Positions 13,783 through 20,585 of a stretch of 30,152 nt of DNA are shown piece by piece. Each line of letters starts with the position of its first letter. The first letter of the stretch is position 1. The notes beneath the pieces are model-generated. The model did no database searches. It worked only from the letters and a program-made list of their open reading frames with translations, and had not been told where the DNA came from. A program made the position numbers and the translations under genes. The DNA lies in contig JBFKOW010000020.1 of NCBI GenBank assembly GCA_041628615.1, forward strand, positions 1 to 30,152, read 5' to 3'. Source of the stretch: JAMWZF01 sp041628615 (GTDB lineage: Bacteria > Pseudomonadota > Alphaproteobacteria > Rhodobacterales > Rhodobacteraceae).

Positions 13783-15387
13783 TCAGGCTCCCTTGCTGCC
13801 GTCGGAGCCGGCATAGGCCAGCCGGGCCTCGACCTCGGCGACGCTGTGCGGCTGGTCGGTATCCGTGATCCCGGCCATCAGCAGGCCCAGTTCGCCCTCG
13901 TCGGTCTCGGAGGGGAGCCGTTCGCCCATGATCCGGCCGTCGAACATCACCGCGATGCGGTCGGCGAGGCCGAGGATCTCGTCCAGTTCGACGCTGACCA
14001 GCAGGATCGCCTTGCCCTGGTCGCGCAGTTCGACGATCCGCTGGTGGATGAACTCGATGGCGCCGATGTCGACGCCGCGGGTCGGCTGGCCGACCAGCAG
14101 CAGGTCGGGATTGCGCTCGATCTCGCGGGCCAGCACGATCTTCTGCTGGTTGCCGCCCGAGAACGACTTCGCGGTCAGCGCGGGGTTCGGCGGCCGCACG
14201 TCGAAGCGGTCCATCTTGGCCTGGGTCTCGGCGCGCAGGGCGGCGTTGTCCATGAACAGCCGGTTCTTCTGGTAGGCCGGGTCGTGGTGATAGCCGAAGG
14301 CGACGTTCTCCCAGGCGAAGAAGTCCATGATGAGGCCCTCGCGCTGGCGGTCCTCGGGGACGTGGGCGATGCCGCGTGCGCGCCGCGACTGGCCGTCCGA
14401 GTGGGCGCCGGTGAGGTCGATGGACTGGCCGTTGACCTCGACCCGCCCGGTGGCCCGGCGGTAGCCGCCCAGCACCTCGAGAAGTTCGGACTGGCCGTTG
14501 CCGGCGACCCCGGCGATGCCGAGGATCTCGCCCGCGCGGACCTCGAAGCTGACGTTCTTGACCCGGTGGACGCCGTCCTCGTCGGTGACGTCGAGCTTCT
14601 CGACCTTGAGTACCACCTTGCCGGGCTTGGCCGGCGTCTTGTCGACCCTGAGCAGCACCTTGCGGCCGACCATCATCTCGGCCAGTTCCGGCGGCGAGGT
14701 GTCGGCGGTGGCGACGTGTCCCACCATCTCGCCGCGCCGCATCACGCTTACCTTGTCGGTGATCTCCATGATCTCGCGCAGCTTGTGGGTGATCAGGATG
14801 ATCGTCTTGCCCTCGGCCTTGAGCCGTTCGAGGATCCGGAACAGCTGATCTGCCTCGGCGGGCGTCAGCACCCCGGTGGGTTCGTCGAGGATCAGGATGT
14901 CGGCCTGCCGGTAGAGCGCCTTCAGGATCTCCACCCGCTGCTGCATCCCGACGCCGATGTCGTCGATCACCGCGTCCGGGTCGACCTTGAGGCCGTAATC
15001 CTCGGACAGCGCCTTGAGCTCCTTGCGCGCCTTCGCCAGCGACGGCCCGAGCAGCGCCCCGTCCTCGGCCCCGAGCACGACGTTTTCCAGCACGGTGAAG
15101 TTCTGCACCAGCTTGAAGTGCTGGAACACCATGCCGATCCCGGCCGAGATCGCGGCCTCGCTGTCGGGGATCTCTGTCTTCTTGCCGTTGATGAAGATTG
15201 CTCCGGAATCCGCCTTGTAGAAGCCGTAGAGGATCGACATCAGCGTCGATTTCCCGGCGCCGTTCTCGCCGATGATGCCGTGGATCGTGCCGGGCATGAC
15301 CCGGATCGAGATGTTCTTGTTGGCCTGGACCGGGCCGAAGGACTTGGAGATGCCCTTGAGTTCGATGGCGGGGGCGGTCTGGGTCAT
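13783..15387 (-). CDS. ABC transporter ATPase, two-domain nucleoside/sugar type
   Basis: A 534-residue cytoplasmic protein with two tandem ATPase domains, as in RbsA/MglA-type transporters. The first has an intact Walker A, GENGAGKST (40-48), an ILDEPT Walker B and LITHK H-loop, but a degenerate signature (GVGMQQRVE). The second has a degenerate Walker A (GVAGNGQSE) and an intact SGGNQQK signature. This complementary degeneracy is normal for the family. It pairs with the two BPD_transp_2 permeases downstream and the BMP binding protein upstream, and corresponds to YufO/NupO. The gap to the preceding NTF2-like gene is 3 bases. Confidence 0.94.
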   Translation of the reverse strand: MTQTAPAIELKGISKSFGPVQANKNISIRVMPGTIHGIIGENGAGKSTLMSILYGFYKADSGAIFINGKKTEIPDSEAAISAGIGMVFQHFKLVQNFTVLENVVLGAEDGALLGPSLAKARKELKALSEDYGLKVDPDAVIDDIGVGMQQRVEILKALYRQADILILDEPTGVLTPAEADQLFRILERLKAEGKTIILITHKLREIMEITDKVSVMRRGEMVGHVATADTSPPELAEMMVGRKVLLRVDKTPAKPGKVVLKVEKLDVTDEDGVHRVKNVSFEVRAGEILGIAGVAGNGQSELLEVLGGYRRATGRVEVNGQSIDLTGAHSDGQSRRARGIAHVPEDRQREGLIMDFFAWENVAFGYHHDPAYQKNRLFMDNAALRAETQAKMDRFDVRPPNPALTAKSFSGGNQQKIVLAREIERNPDLLLVGQPTRGVDIGAIEFIHQRIVELRDQGKAILLVSVELDEILGLADRIAVMFDGRIMGERLPSETDEGELGLLMAGITDTDQPHSVAEVEARLAYAGSDGSKGA

Positions 15388-15390
15388 GGG

Positions 15391-15756
15391 TCAGCCGATC
15401 GTTTCGCCGACGAAGCCCGCGAGGCCGCGGATCCGCCCGTCGCCGTCGAGATCGGCGAAATAGGTGCCGTGTCGGGTGACTTCGGCGCCGTCCGGCCCCG
15501 GGCCGCGGAACGCGACGAGGGCGCGCAGGTAGCCGTTCACGCCGTCGGACCGGACCACCGCCGCGCCCCAGCCCGGCGCGCCGGCACTGAACCCGCCGAC
15601 ATGATCGGCGACAGCGTCCGAGCCGGTCAGCCGGCCGCCGGTGCGGGGATCGGAGTAGGTCGCGCCGGGGGCCAGCGCGGCGTCGACCAGCGCCCGGCGT
15701 CCGGCCGCGTCGGTCCGGCTCCAGGCCCCGAAGAAGCTGTCGAGCGCCGTCGTCAT
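15391..15756 (-). CDS. NTF2-like (SnoaL-type) small protein inside the nucleoside transporter operon
   Basis: A 121-residue protein with an NTF2-like cone fold signature: an N-terminal helix (ALDSFFGAWSRTDAAGRRALVDAALAP), then YSDPRTGG, GSDAVADHVGGF and C-terminal strands ending in VTRHGTYFADLDGDGRIRGLAGFVG. This matches the nuclear transport factor 2/SnoaL superfamily, whose members bind small ligands or act as isomerases and cyclases, or serve only as binding domains. No catalytic Asp/His pair is certain. It sits between the binding protein and ATPase genes, 73 bases after the former and 3 before the latter, so it is part of the operon. A role in handling the transported compound is inferred. 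I cannot tell enzyme from binding protein. Confidence 0.75.
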   Translation of the reverse strand: MTTALDSFFGAWSRTDAAGRRALVDAALAPGATYSDPRTGGRLTGSDAVADHVGGFSAGAPGWGAAVVRSDGVNGYLRALVAFRGPGPDGAEVTRHGTYFADLDGDGRIRGLAGFVGETIG

Positions 15757-15780
15757 CCTCTGCCCCCGTCTTGCACGCGG

Positions 15781-15806
15781 GGCCGCGCCGATTTCCCGGC
15801 GCGGCC
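15781..15806 (-). terminator. Intra-operon hairpin between the BMP gene and the rest of the operon
   Basis: A perfect 10-bp stem, GGCCGCGCCG and CGGCGCGGCC, with a 6-base loop, lies 24 bases beyond the binding-protein stop. No T-run follows on the minus strand. Such hairpins after binding-protein genes commonly cause partial termination or protect the upstream message, giving more binding protein than transporter. That function is inferred. Confidence 0.55.
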
Positions 15807-15829
15807 CTGGGTCGTCTTGTCCCGTCAGG

Positions 15830-16825
15830 TCAGAACTGCAGGTCCGGGCAGGATTCGTCGGACATGTAGTCGTGCACCGCCAGTTCGCCGCTCGAGATCG
15901 CGGCGGCGGCGGCGTCGACAGCGGCCTTCATCTCGTCCGAGACGAGCGTGGCGTTGTGCTCGTCGAGCGCATAGCCCACGCCGCCGTTGGCAACGCCCAT
16001 CACGATGAAGCCGGTCTCGACCGCCTCACCGGCGGTGAAGGCGTCGTAGACGGCGTTGTCGACCCGCTTGAGCATCGAGGTCAGGACCTCGCCGGGGTGC
16101 AGGTAGTTCTGGTTGGCGTCCACGCCGATCGACAGGATGTCCTGGTCGGCGGCGGTCTGCAGCACGCCCACGCCGGTGCCGCCGGCGGCGGCATAGACCA
16201 CGTCGGCGCCCTGGCTGATCTGGGCCAGCGTGAGTTCGGACCCCTTCACCGGGTCGTTCCACGCCGCCGGGGTGGTCCCGGTCATGTTGGCGATGATGGT
16301 GGCGTCGCCGTTGACCGCCTTCACGCCCTGGGCGTAGCCGCAGGCGAACTTGCGGATCAGCGGGATGTCCATGCCGCCGATGAAGCCGACGGTGCCCGAT
16401 TCCGACGCCATCGCCGCCATCATGCCGACGAGGTAGGAGCCCTCGTGCTCGTTGAACACCACCGACCGCACGTTCGGCGCGTCGACCACCATGTCGATGA
16501 TGACGAACTTGGTGTCGGGGTAGTCGGCCGCGGCCTCGGCCAGCGGCGTCGCCCACGAGAAGCCGGCCATCACGATCGGGTTGTTGCCGGCCTCGGCGAA
16601 GCGGCGGATCGCCTGTTCGCGCTGGGCGTCGGACTGGATCTCGAACTCGGCGTAGCTGCCGCCGGTCTCCTGCGCCCAGCGCTCGGCCCCGTTGAAGGCG
16701 CTTTCGTTGAAGGATTTGTCGAACTTGCCGCCGAGATCGAAGATCAGGGCGGGATCGGCGAGGGCCGCGCCGGCCGAAAGGGCCAGCGTCGCCGTGGCGC
16801 CGAGAAGGGTCTTCATGAAGCTCAT
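15830..16825 (-). CDS. BMP-family substrate-binding protein (nucleoside ABC transporter)
   Basis: A 331-residue periplasmic binding protein of the BMP (basic membrane protein / Med / PnrA) family. The signal peptide is MSFMKTLLGATATLALSAGAALA, cut before DPALIFD; there is no lipobox Cys, so it is soluble, as expected in a Gram-negative. Recognisable family stretches are IFDLGGKFDKSFNESAFNG (28-46), VMAGFSWATPLAEAA, VVFNEHEGSYLVGMMAA and VGFIGGMDIPLIRKFACGYAQG, then VDANQNYLHPG. PnrA relatives bind purine nucleosides, and the pnp gene in the same operon agrees. It is the first gene of the unit; the promoter candidate is at 16902-16931, and a short hairpin (CGGGGC-GCGT-GCCCCG, 16854-16869) sits in its leader about 30 bases upstream of the start. 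Confidence 0.94.
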   Translation of the reverse strand: MSFMKTLLGATATLALSAGAALADPALIFDLGGKFDKSFNESAFNGAERWAQETGGSYAEFEIQSDAQREQAIRRFAEAGNNPIVMAGFSWATPLAEAAADYPDTKFVIIDMVVDAPNVRSVVFNEHEGSYLVGMMAAMASESGTVGFIGGMDIPLIRKFACGYAQGVKAVNGDATIIANMTGTTPAAWNDPVKGSELTLAQISQGADVVYAAAGGTGVGVLQTAADQDILSIGVDANQNYLHPGEVLTSMLKRVDNAVYDAFTAGEAVETGFIVMGVANGGVGYALDEHNATLVSDEMKAAVDAAAAAISSGELAVHDYMSDESCPDLQF

Positions 16826-16901
16826 GGATGTCTCCCAGGTATCTTTTGTGGTTCGGGGCGCGTGCCCCGTCCGTGTCCCGCTTGGTGCTGGATCATTGCG
16901 G

Positions 16902-16931
16902 AATAAGGCAATGGCCGGGGGACAGGGTCAA
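16902..16931 (-). promoter_or_regulatory. Candidate promoter of the nucleoside operon
   Basis: On the minus strand TTGACC (16931-16926) and CTTATT (16907-16902) are separated by 18 bases, about 80 bases upstream of the BMP-protein start. The -35 match is good and the -10 match weak. Confidence 0.4.
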
Positions 16932-16989
16932 CCGGTTTTTGGCGGTTCCCGAGGGGCCTCGCGCCCCGGCGCCCGCACATGACGCAGGG

Positions 16990-17430
16990 TCAGAGCAGCC
17001 TGGCCAGGATCAGGGCGTCGACCCGGCTGCCGTCGCCGCGCCGGTAGTATCCCTGCCGCCGGGCGACGGGGGTGAAGCCGGCCCGATCGTAGAGCGTCCG
17101 GGCCGCGAGGTTGTCCTCGGCCACTTCGAGGACGATCCGCGCCGTCCCGGCCGCCCGTTGCGCGTCGCAGGCCGCCGCGAGCATGGCGCGCGCCCGTCCG
17201 CCGCGCTGCAGGTCGGGCCGCGTGGCCAGGGTGAGGATTTCGGCCTCGTCCGCGATCCGCCGGATCAGCGCGAAGCAGCGGGCGTCGCCGTGCAGGGTGA
17301 CGGTCGGATCGGACAGGAACCCGGCGAAATCGGCGGCGCTCCAGACCCCGCCCGACGCGAAGGCCGCGCGGTGTGTCTCGGCCAGCGCCCCGGCCAGCGA
17401 CCCGGGATCGACGGCGGCGCTGTCGGTCAC
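16990..17430 (-). CDS. rimI: GNAT N-acetyltransferase, RimI-like
   Basis: A 146-residue GCN5-related acetyltransferase. The acetyl-CoA loop is QRGGRARAM (about 84-92, in place of the canonical Q/R-x-x-G-x-G/A), and the LEVAEDNLAARTLYDRAGF stretch is the RimI-type motif B, followed by RRQGYYRR. Genes of this form acetylate the N-terminal alanine of ribosomal protein S18 in enterobacteria; in many alphaproteobacteria only the family can be claimed. Its start overlaps the stop of tsaB by 4 bases, the common tsaB-rimI arrangement. Function is assigned from family and from this pairing. Confidence 0.85.
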   Translation of the reverse strand: MTDSAAVDPGSLAGALAETHRAAFASGGVWSAADFAGFLSDPTVTLHGDARCFALIRRIADEAEILTLATRPDLQRGGRARAMLAAACDAQRAAGTARIVLEVAEDNLAARTLYDRAGFTPVARRQGYYRRGDGSRVDALILARLL

Positions 17431-18014
17431 GGCAGGATGACCGGGGCCGCGGTCTGCGGCGGGCTGGCATCGGGACGGCGGACATAGACTGGCGTCGGCC
17501 GCCCGAAGGGCCCGCCGGCGGCGAACCGGTCCGCCGCGGCCAGCGCGATGTTCCGGACAAGGCTGCGCGGATCCGAGGCGCTCTCGTCCGCGAGGCCGGT
17601 CTCAAGCACCGGCTCGGTCGGGCCGTCGGGCGAGAAGGTCTGGAGATAGACGAGACCGCGCGGCGCCAGGATGCGGACGGTGACCGGAAGCGGCCTGCCG
17701 TGTGCCAGCGCCGCGAAGCCGCTGATGCCGATCGCCGGCCGGTCGATGCCCAGCGCGAGCCCGCGCGCGGTCGCCACGGCGATGCGGATGCCGGTGAAGT
17801 TGCCGGGGCCGGTGCCGACGGCGATGGCGTCGAGATCGGGCCAGCGCAGCCCCGCCTCCCGCAGTGTCGCCTCGAGAAGCGGCATCAGTCGTTCCGCCTG
17901 CCCGCGCAGCATCGTCTCGACCCGGCAGACCGGCACGTCGCCGCCGGCGAGGACGGTGGCCGCGCAGTGGCTGCCGGAGGTGTCGAAGGCGAGAAGGGTC
18001 GGGTCGGGTCGCAT
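17427..18014 (-). CDS. tsaB: tRNA t6A37 threonylcarbamoyladenosine biosynthesis protein TsaB
   Basis: A 195-residue ASKHA-fold protein that works with TsaD and TsaE to place threonylcarbamoyl on A37 of ANN-decoding tRNAs. The N-terminal LLAFDTSGSHCAATVL and the later GTGPGNFTGIRIAVATARGLALG (canonical GPGSFTGIR) are family signatures. TsaB itself lacks the metal-binding residues of TsaD and acts as its partner. The ATG at 18014 (MRPDPTLLAFDTS) puts the first beta strand at the very start, as in the family; the reading frame is open further upstream but overlaps the nfuA region. Coupled to rimI by a 4-base overlap, 23 bases after the NifU-domain gene. Confidence 0.9.
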   Translation of the reverse strand: MRPDPTLLAFDTSGSHCAATVLAGGDVPVCRVETMLRGQAERLMPLLEATLREAGLRWPDLDAIAVGTGPGNFTGIRIAVATARGLALGIDRPAIGISGFAALAHGRPLPVTVRILAPRGLVYLQTFSPDGPTEPVLETGLADESASDPRSLVRNIALAAADRFAAGGPFGRPTPVYVRRPDASPPQTAAPVILP

Positions 18015-18037
18015 GCCGGGCCGCCCGGACCGCCCGG

Positions 18038-18613
18038 TCAGGCGGCGACCGGGCGTACCTCGGTGACTTCGGGGATGTAGTGCCGCAGCAGGTTCTCGAT
18101 CCCCATCTTCAGGGTGAGGGTCGAGGACGGGCATCCGGCGCAGGCCCCCTGCATGTGCAGGTAGACCACGCCCCGGTCGAAGCCGTGGAAGGTGATGTCG
18201 CCGCCGTCCTGCGCCACCGCGGGCCGCACCCGGGTATCAAGCAGCTCCTTGATCTGGCGCACGATGTCGGCGTCCTCCGGGTCGCCGGCGTGGTCGGCAT
18301 GGCCGGTCATCGCCGCGTCGTCGCCGGACCCTTCCATCACCGGCGCGCCGGACTGGTAATGCTCCATGATGGCGCCGAGGATGCCGGGCTTGATGTGGTC
18401 CCACTCGGACGCGCCGTCCTTGGTGACGGTGATGAAGTCGGTGCCGAAGAACACCGCCGCAACGCCTTCGACGCCGAAGATCCGGCTTGCCAGGGGCGAG
18501 GTCTGGGCCGCCTCTGCACTGACGAAATCCGCCGTGCCGGCGGCCAGCACCTGCTGTCCCGGGAGGAACTTGAGGGTTGCCGGATTGGGGGTGGATTCGG
18601 TCTGGATGAACAT
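18038..18613 (-). CDS. NifU/Nfu-type Fe-S cluster carrier
   Basis: A 191-residue protein with an Nfu N-terminal domain (MFIQTESTPNPATLKFLPGQ, 1-20, to about 90) and a NifU-like C-terminal domain (about 115-185) holding the cluster-binding C158-A-G-C161 in QGACAGCPSSTLT. This is the alphaproteobacterial and mitochondrial NFU1 architecture, which carries a [4Fe-4S] cluster to target enzymes. It differs from E. coli NfuA, whose N-domain is A-type-derived. Upstream of tsaB-rimI in the same direction, it may share transcription with them. Both cysteines are intact. Confidence 0.93.
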   Translation of the reverse strand: MFIQTESTPNPATLKFLPGQQVLAAGTADFVSAEAAQTSPLASRIFGVEGVAAVFFGTDFITVTKDGASEWDHIKPGILGAIMEHYQSGAPVMEGSGDDAAMTGHADHAGDPEDADIVRQIKELLDTRVRPAVAQDGGDITFHGFDRGVVYLHMQGACAGCPSSTLTLKMGIENLLRHYIPEVTEVRPVAA

Positions 18614-18702
18614 TGCCGGATGCCTTTCCGTGTCAGGCTTCTGATATGCGAAGCGCGGCGATCCGAGTCAAGGTTTGGAATGGTTCTAAGCTGTTGCGCG
18701 GG

Positions 18703-18751
18703 CCGTTGAACCGGGCGGGGCGCAGCCATCCTGCGCCCCGCCCGACAACGG
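18703..18751 (-). terminator. Long hairpin after the secreted-protein gene at 18773-19102
   Basis: A perfect 14-bp stem, CGGGCGGGGCGCAG (18712-18725) and CTGCGCCCCGCCCG (18731-18744), closes a 5-base loop. An outer CCGTTG/CAACGG pair (18703-18708 and 18746-18751) extends it across a small internal loop. It begins 22 bases beyond the stop of the minus-strand gene, so it is a probable terminator, though no T-run follows. Confidence 0.65.
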
Positions 18752-18772
18752 CGGATGCCGGTGGGGTCCGGG

Positions 18773-19102
18773 TCAGCGGAAGTCGATTTCTTGCTGGTCC
18801 ACGACCTGTCCGCCGACCTTGAGCAGGGCGATGACGTCGCCCGACGGGCGGACGCCGACGTTGACCCGCACGTCCGCGTTGGCGCCGGCGAACACGTCCT
18901 CGGTGCCCAGCAGGTCGCCGATCTCGCCGCTGTTGTAGGAGTAGATCTCGACGACGCCGTCGCTGGCGGCGCGGACGGTGCTCAGTTCGATGACCGAGTC
19001 GCGGTCCTGCGTCTTGGCCGTGAAGGGCAGGTAGCTGTTGGCCGCGGCGGCGCCGGCGGTGGCGGTGAGGGCGGCGAGGGCAAGTGCGATGGTGCGCTTC
19101 AT
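18773..19102 (-). CDS. Small secreted protein of unknown function
   Basis: A 109-residue exported protein. The signal peptide is MKRTIALALAALTATAGAAA, with likely cleavage before NSYLPFTAK. The mature part (about 88 residues) is beta-strand-like with acidic patches (TQDRDSVIELSTVRAASDGVVEIYSYNSGEIGDLLGTEDVFAG) and no cysteine. It resembles the short periplasmic beta-sandwich domains of uncharacterised families, but I cannot name one with confidence. It stands alone with a strong terminator and a long upstream gap. Confidence 0.72.
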   Translation of the reverse strand: MKRTIALALAALTATAGAAAANSYLPFTAKTQDRDSVIELSTVRAASDGVVEIYSYNSGEIGDLLGTEDVFAGANADVRVNVGVRPSGDVIALLKVGGQVVDQQEIDFR

Positions 19103-19437
19103 GTCGTGTCCTTTCGGTGATGCGCTGCGGCCTTGAGGTGGCCGCGAACGCGGTTCTGGGGATTGCGGCGGGAGGAGCCGCTTTTCGGTGGCAGTCAGTT
19201 TGGCCCGGCCGGCGGTTCGGGAAAGGGTTCCGTGCTTCACGAAAAAATGCGTCTTTCGTGAGACTTGGCCGGACTTGACGGGGGCGGCCCGTGGACAGGG
19301 GGCCGGTTCTGCGCATCCACGCACAGGCCGTTTGGCGCAGGGTGTAGGGAACCCGGCAATTGCGGTGCCGGCCCCGTTCACGGCGCGGCACGGTTCGAAA
19401 AAACGTGATCGGGGCGAAAATCTCGCAGAGGTCCGGA
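19103..19437. other. Gene-free gap of 335 bases with an inverted repeat
   Basis: I find no convincing gene here: the open frames are Arg/Pro/Gly-rich with no ribosome site. It should contain the promoter of the minus-strand gene that starts at 19102. It holds an exact inverted repeat CACGAAA (19238-19244) and TTTCGTG (19254-19260) with a 9-base spacer, and a second CCGGCA/TGCCGG pair (19353-19358 and 19366-19371). Two A6 runs, one at 19242-19247 and one near 19400, read as TTTTTTCG on the minus strand. A small RNA or regulatory region is possible but not shown. Confidence 0.4.
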
Positions 19438-20058
19438 TCAGGCGTTGCGGGCTGCCATCTCGACGAAGGCGAACAGGTTGAACCCGACATGCAGCAGGGC
19501 CGGCGCGCCCCAGCCGCCGGTCCGCAGGCGCAGCGCCAGCGCCAGCGCGCCGAGGACGGCAGCGCCCGCCAGAAGCCCGGCCGGGCCGCCGGTCACCTCG
19601 ATCCCGCCGGCGAAGGCCGGTGCGACGTGCCAGCCGACGAACAGCCCCAGCGCCGCGAGGGCGGCCCGCGGCCCCGGATCCGGCGCGGGCAGCAGCGTGC
19701 CGCGCCAGAACGCCTCTTCCAGCGTGCCGTTGACGAGGGCGGCGCCGAGCGCGAGGGCGAGCAGCAGGGGTGGCGGCGCGCCGATGGCGAGGGCGAAGAA
19801 CGCGGCGGCCGCGGCAAGGGCGACCACCGCCGCGGACAATGCGGCAAGCGCCGCGCCGGGCCATCGCGGCCGCGCCATGGCGCGCATCCGGGGCCCGTCC
19901 CGGTGCCACAGCATCAACGGCGTCAGGACGCAGAACCAGTAGAGGCAGAGCGCCAGGGCATAGCCGGTCAGCGGGTCGAGCAGCCGGGTCAGCCCGAAGA
20001 AGGCGGCGCAAAGGAACGGGATCGCCAGCGCGACGCCAAGCGCGGCGCCGCGGTTCAT
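19438..20058 (-). CDS. CPBP-family intramembrane protease (Abi-like)
   Basis: A 206-residue polytopic membrane protein of the CPBP/CAAX-protease type. The family's catalytic motifs are present in order: E114-E115...R119 (LEEAFWRG), H144 (FVGWH) and H190...N194 (HVGFN), each at a membrane helix. Bacterial members may cleave prenylated-like or other membrane substrates, but most are uncharacterised. A longer open frame exists upstream, but the ATG at 20058 (MNRGAALGV) overlaps the stop of the uspA gene as TGATG and begins the first helix, so I place the start there. The substrate is unknown. Confidence 0.85.
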   Translation of the reverse strand: MNRGAALGVALAIPFLCAAFFGLTRLLDPLTGYALALCLYWFCVLTPLMLWHRDGPRMRAMARPRWPGAALAALSAAVVALAAAAAFFALAIGAPPPLLLALALGAALVNGTLEEAFWRGTLLPAPDPGPRAALAALGLFVGWHVAPAFAGGIEVTGGPAGLLAGAAVLGALALALRLRTGGWGAPALLHVGFNLFAFVEMAARNA

Positions 20059-20513
20059 CAGGTGATCGCTTCCAGCCGTTCCTTCGACATCGTGCCCGGC
20101 ACGATGGTGATCGGGATCGGCAGCGTCCCGGCGGACTTGGTGAGCTGCGTGACCAGCGGGCCCGGGCCGGATTTCTCGGCCGACGCGCCCAGCACCAGCA
20201 CCCCGATCTCGGGGTCCTCGCGGATATGGGCGAGGATCTCGGGAACCGGTTCGCCTTCCCGGATCACCAGTTCGGGATCGACCTTCTGACGGTCGCGCAT
20301 CCACTTCGCGAAGACCTCGAAATGGACCTCGATCCGCTCACGGGCCTCGGCGCGCATCACTTCGCCGACGCCGATCCAGTGGTTGAACTCGTCCGGCGGG
20401 ATGATCGACAGGACCGTGACCCCGCCGCCCGTGCTGGCCGCCCGCATCGCGGCGAAGCGCATCGCATTCAGGCATTCGCGGCTGTCGTCGAGCACGACGA
20501 GAAACTTGCGCAT
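20058..20513 (-). CDS. Universal stress protein UspA family
   Basis: A 151-residue single-domain universal stress protein. It starts MRKFLVVLDDSRECLNAMRFA, the typical first strand and helix, and ends in a stretch (VLVLGASAEKSGPGPLVTQ) that resembles the ATP-binding Gly-x2-Gly-x9-Gly region only loosely, so nucleotide binding is uncertain. It shares its stop with the start of the CPBP protease gene (TGATG). The pairing with an intramembrane protease is not something I can interpret. Confidence 0.85.
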   Translation of the reverse strand: MRKFLVVLDDSRECLNAMRFAAMRAASTGGGVTVLSIIPPDEFNHWIGVGEVMRAEARERIEVHFEVFAKWMRDRQKVDPELVIREGEPVPEILAHIREDPEIGVLVLGASAEKSGPGPLVTQLTKSAGTLPIPITIVPGTMSKERLEAIT

Positions 20514-20531
20514 CGGATCCTCCCTGATCGG

Positions 20532-20579
20532 GCCCGACTGTGGCCCGGCAGGCCGGGCTTGTCCATCGCGCTGTCGGGC
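20532..20579 (-). terminator. Nested hairpin after the zinc-ribbon gene
   Basis: An inner 6-bp stem with a 4-base loop (GCCCGG-CAGG-CCGGGC, 20543-20558) is enclosed by GCCCGAC (20532-20538) and GTCGGGC (20573-20579). It lies 7 to 54 bases beyond the stop of the minus-strand zinc-ribbon gene and just ahead of uspA, so it could terminate the former or sit in the uspA leader. Confidence 0.4.
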
Positions 20580-20585
20580 GCCGGG

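Noticed and set aside
12227..13816. 529-codon plus-strand frame opposite the permeases
   Set aside because: It is Arg/His/Asp-rich low complexity and overlaps two recognised permeases.
13846..16008. 720-codon plus-strand frame opposite the transporter genes
   Set aside because: It mirrors the conserved ATPase, NTF2-like and BMP coding regions on the minus strand; long antisense frames are expected at this GC content.
16854..16869. Purine riboswitch in the BMP leader
   Set aside because: Only a 6-bp hairpin with a GCGT loop is visible; there is no three-way junction or paired loops.
19188..19437. Protein-coding gene in the 19103-19437 gap
   Set aside because: Open frames have no ribosome site and an Arg/Gly-rich translation of the sort produced by chance at this GC content.
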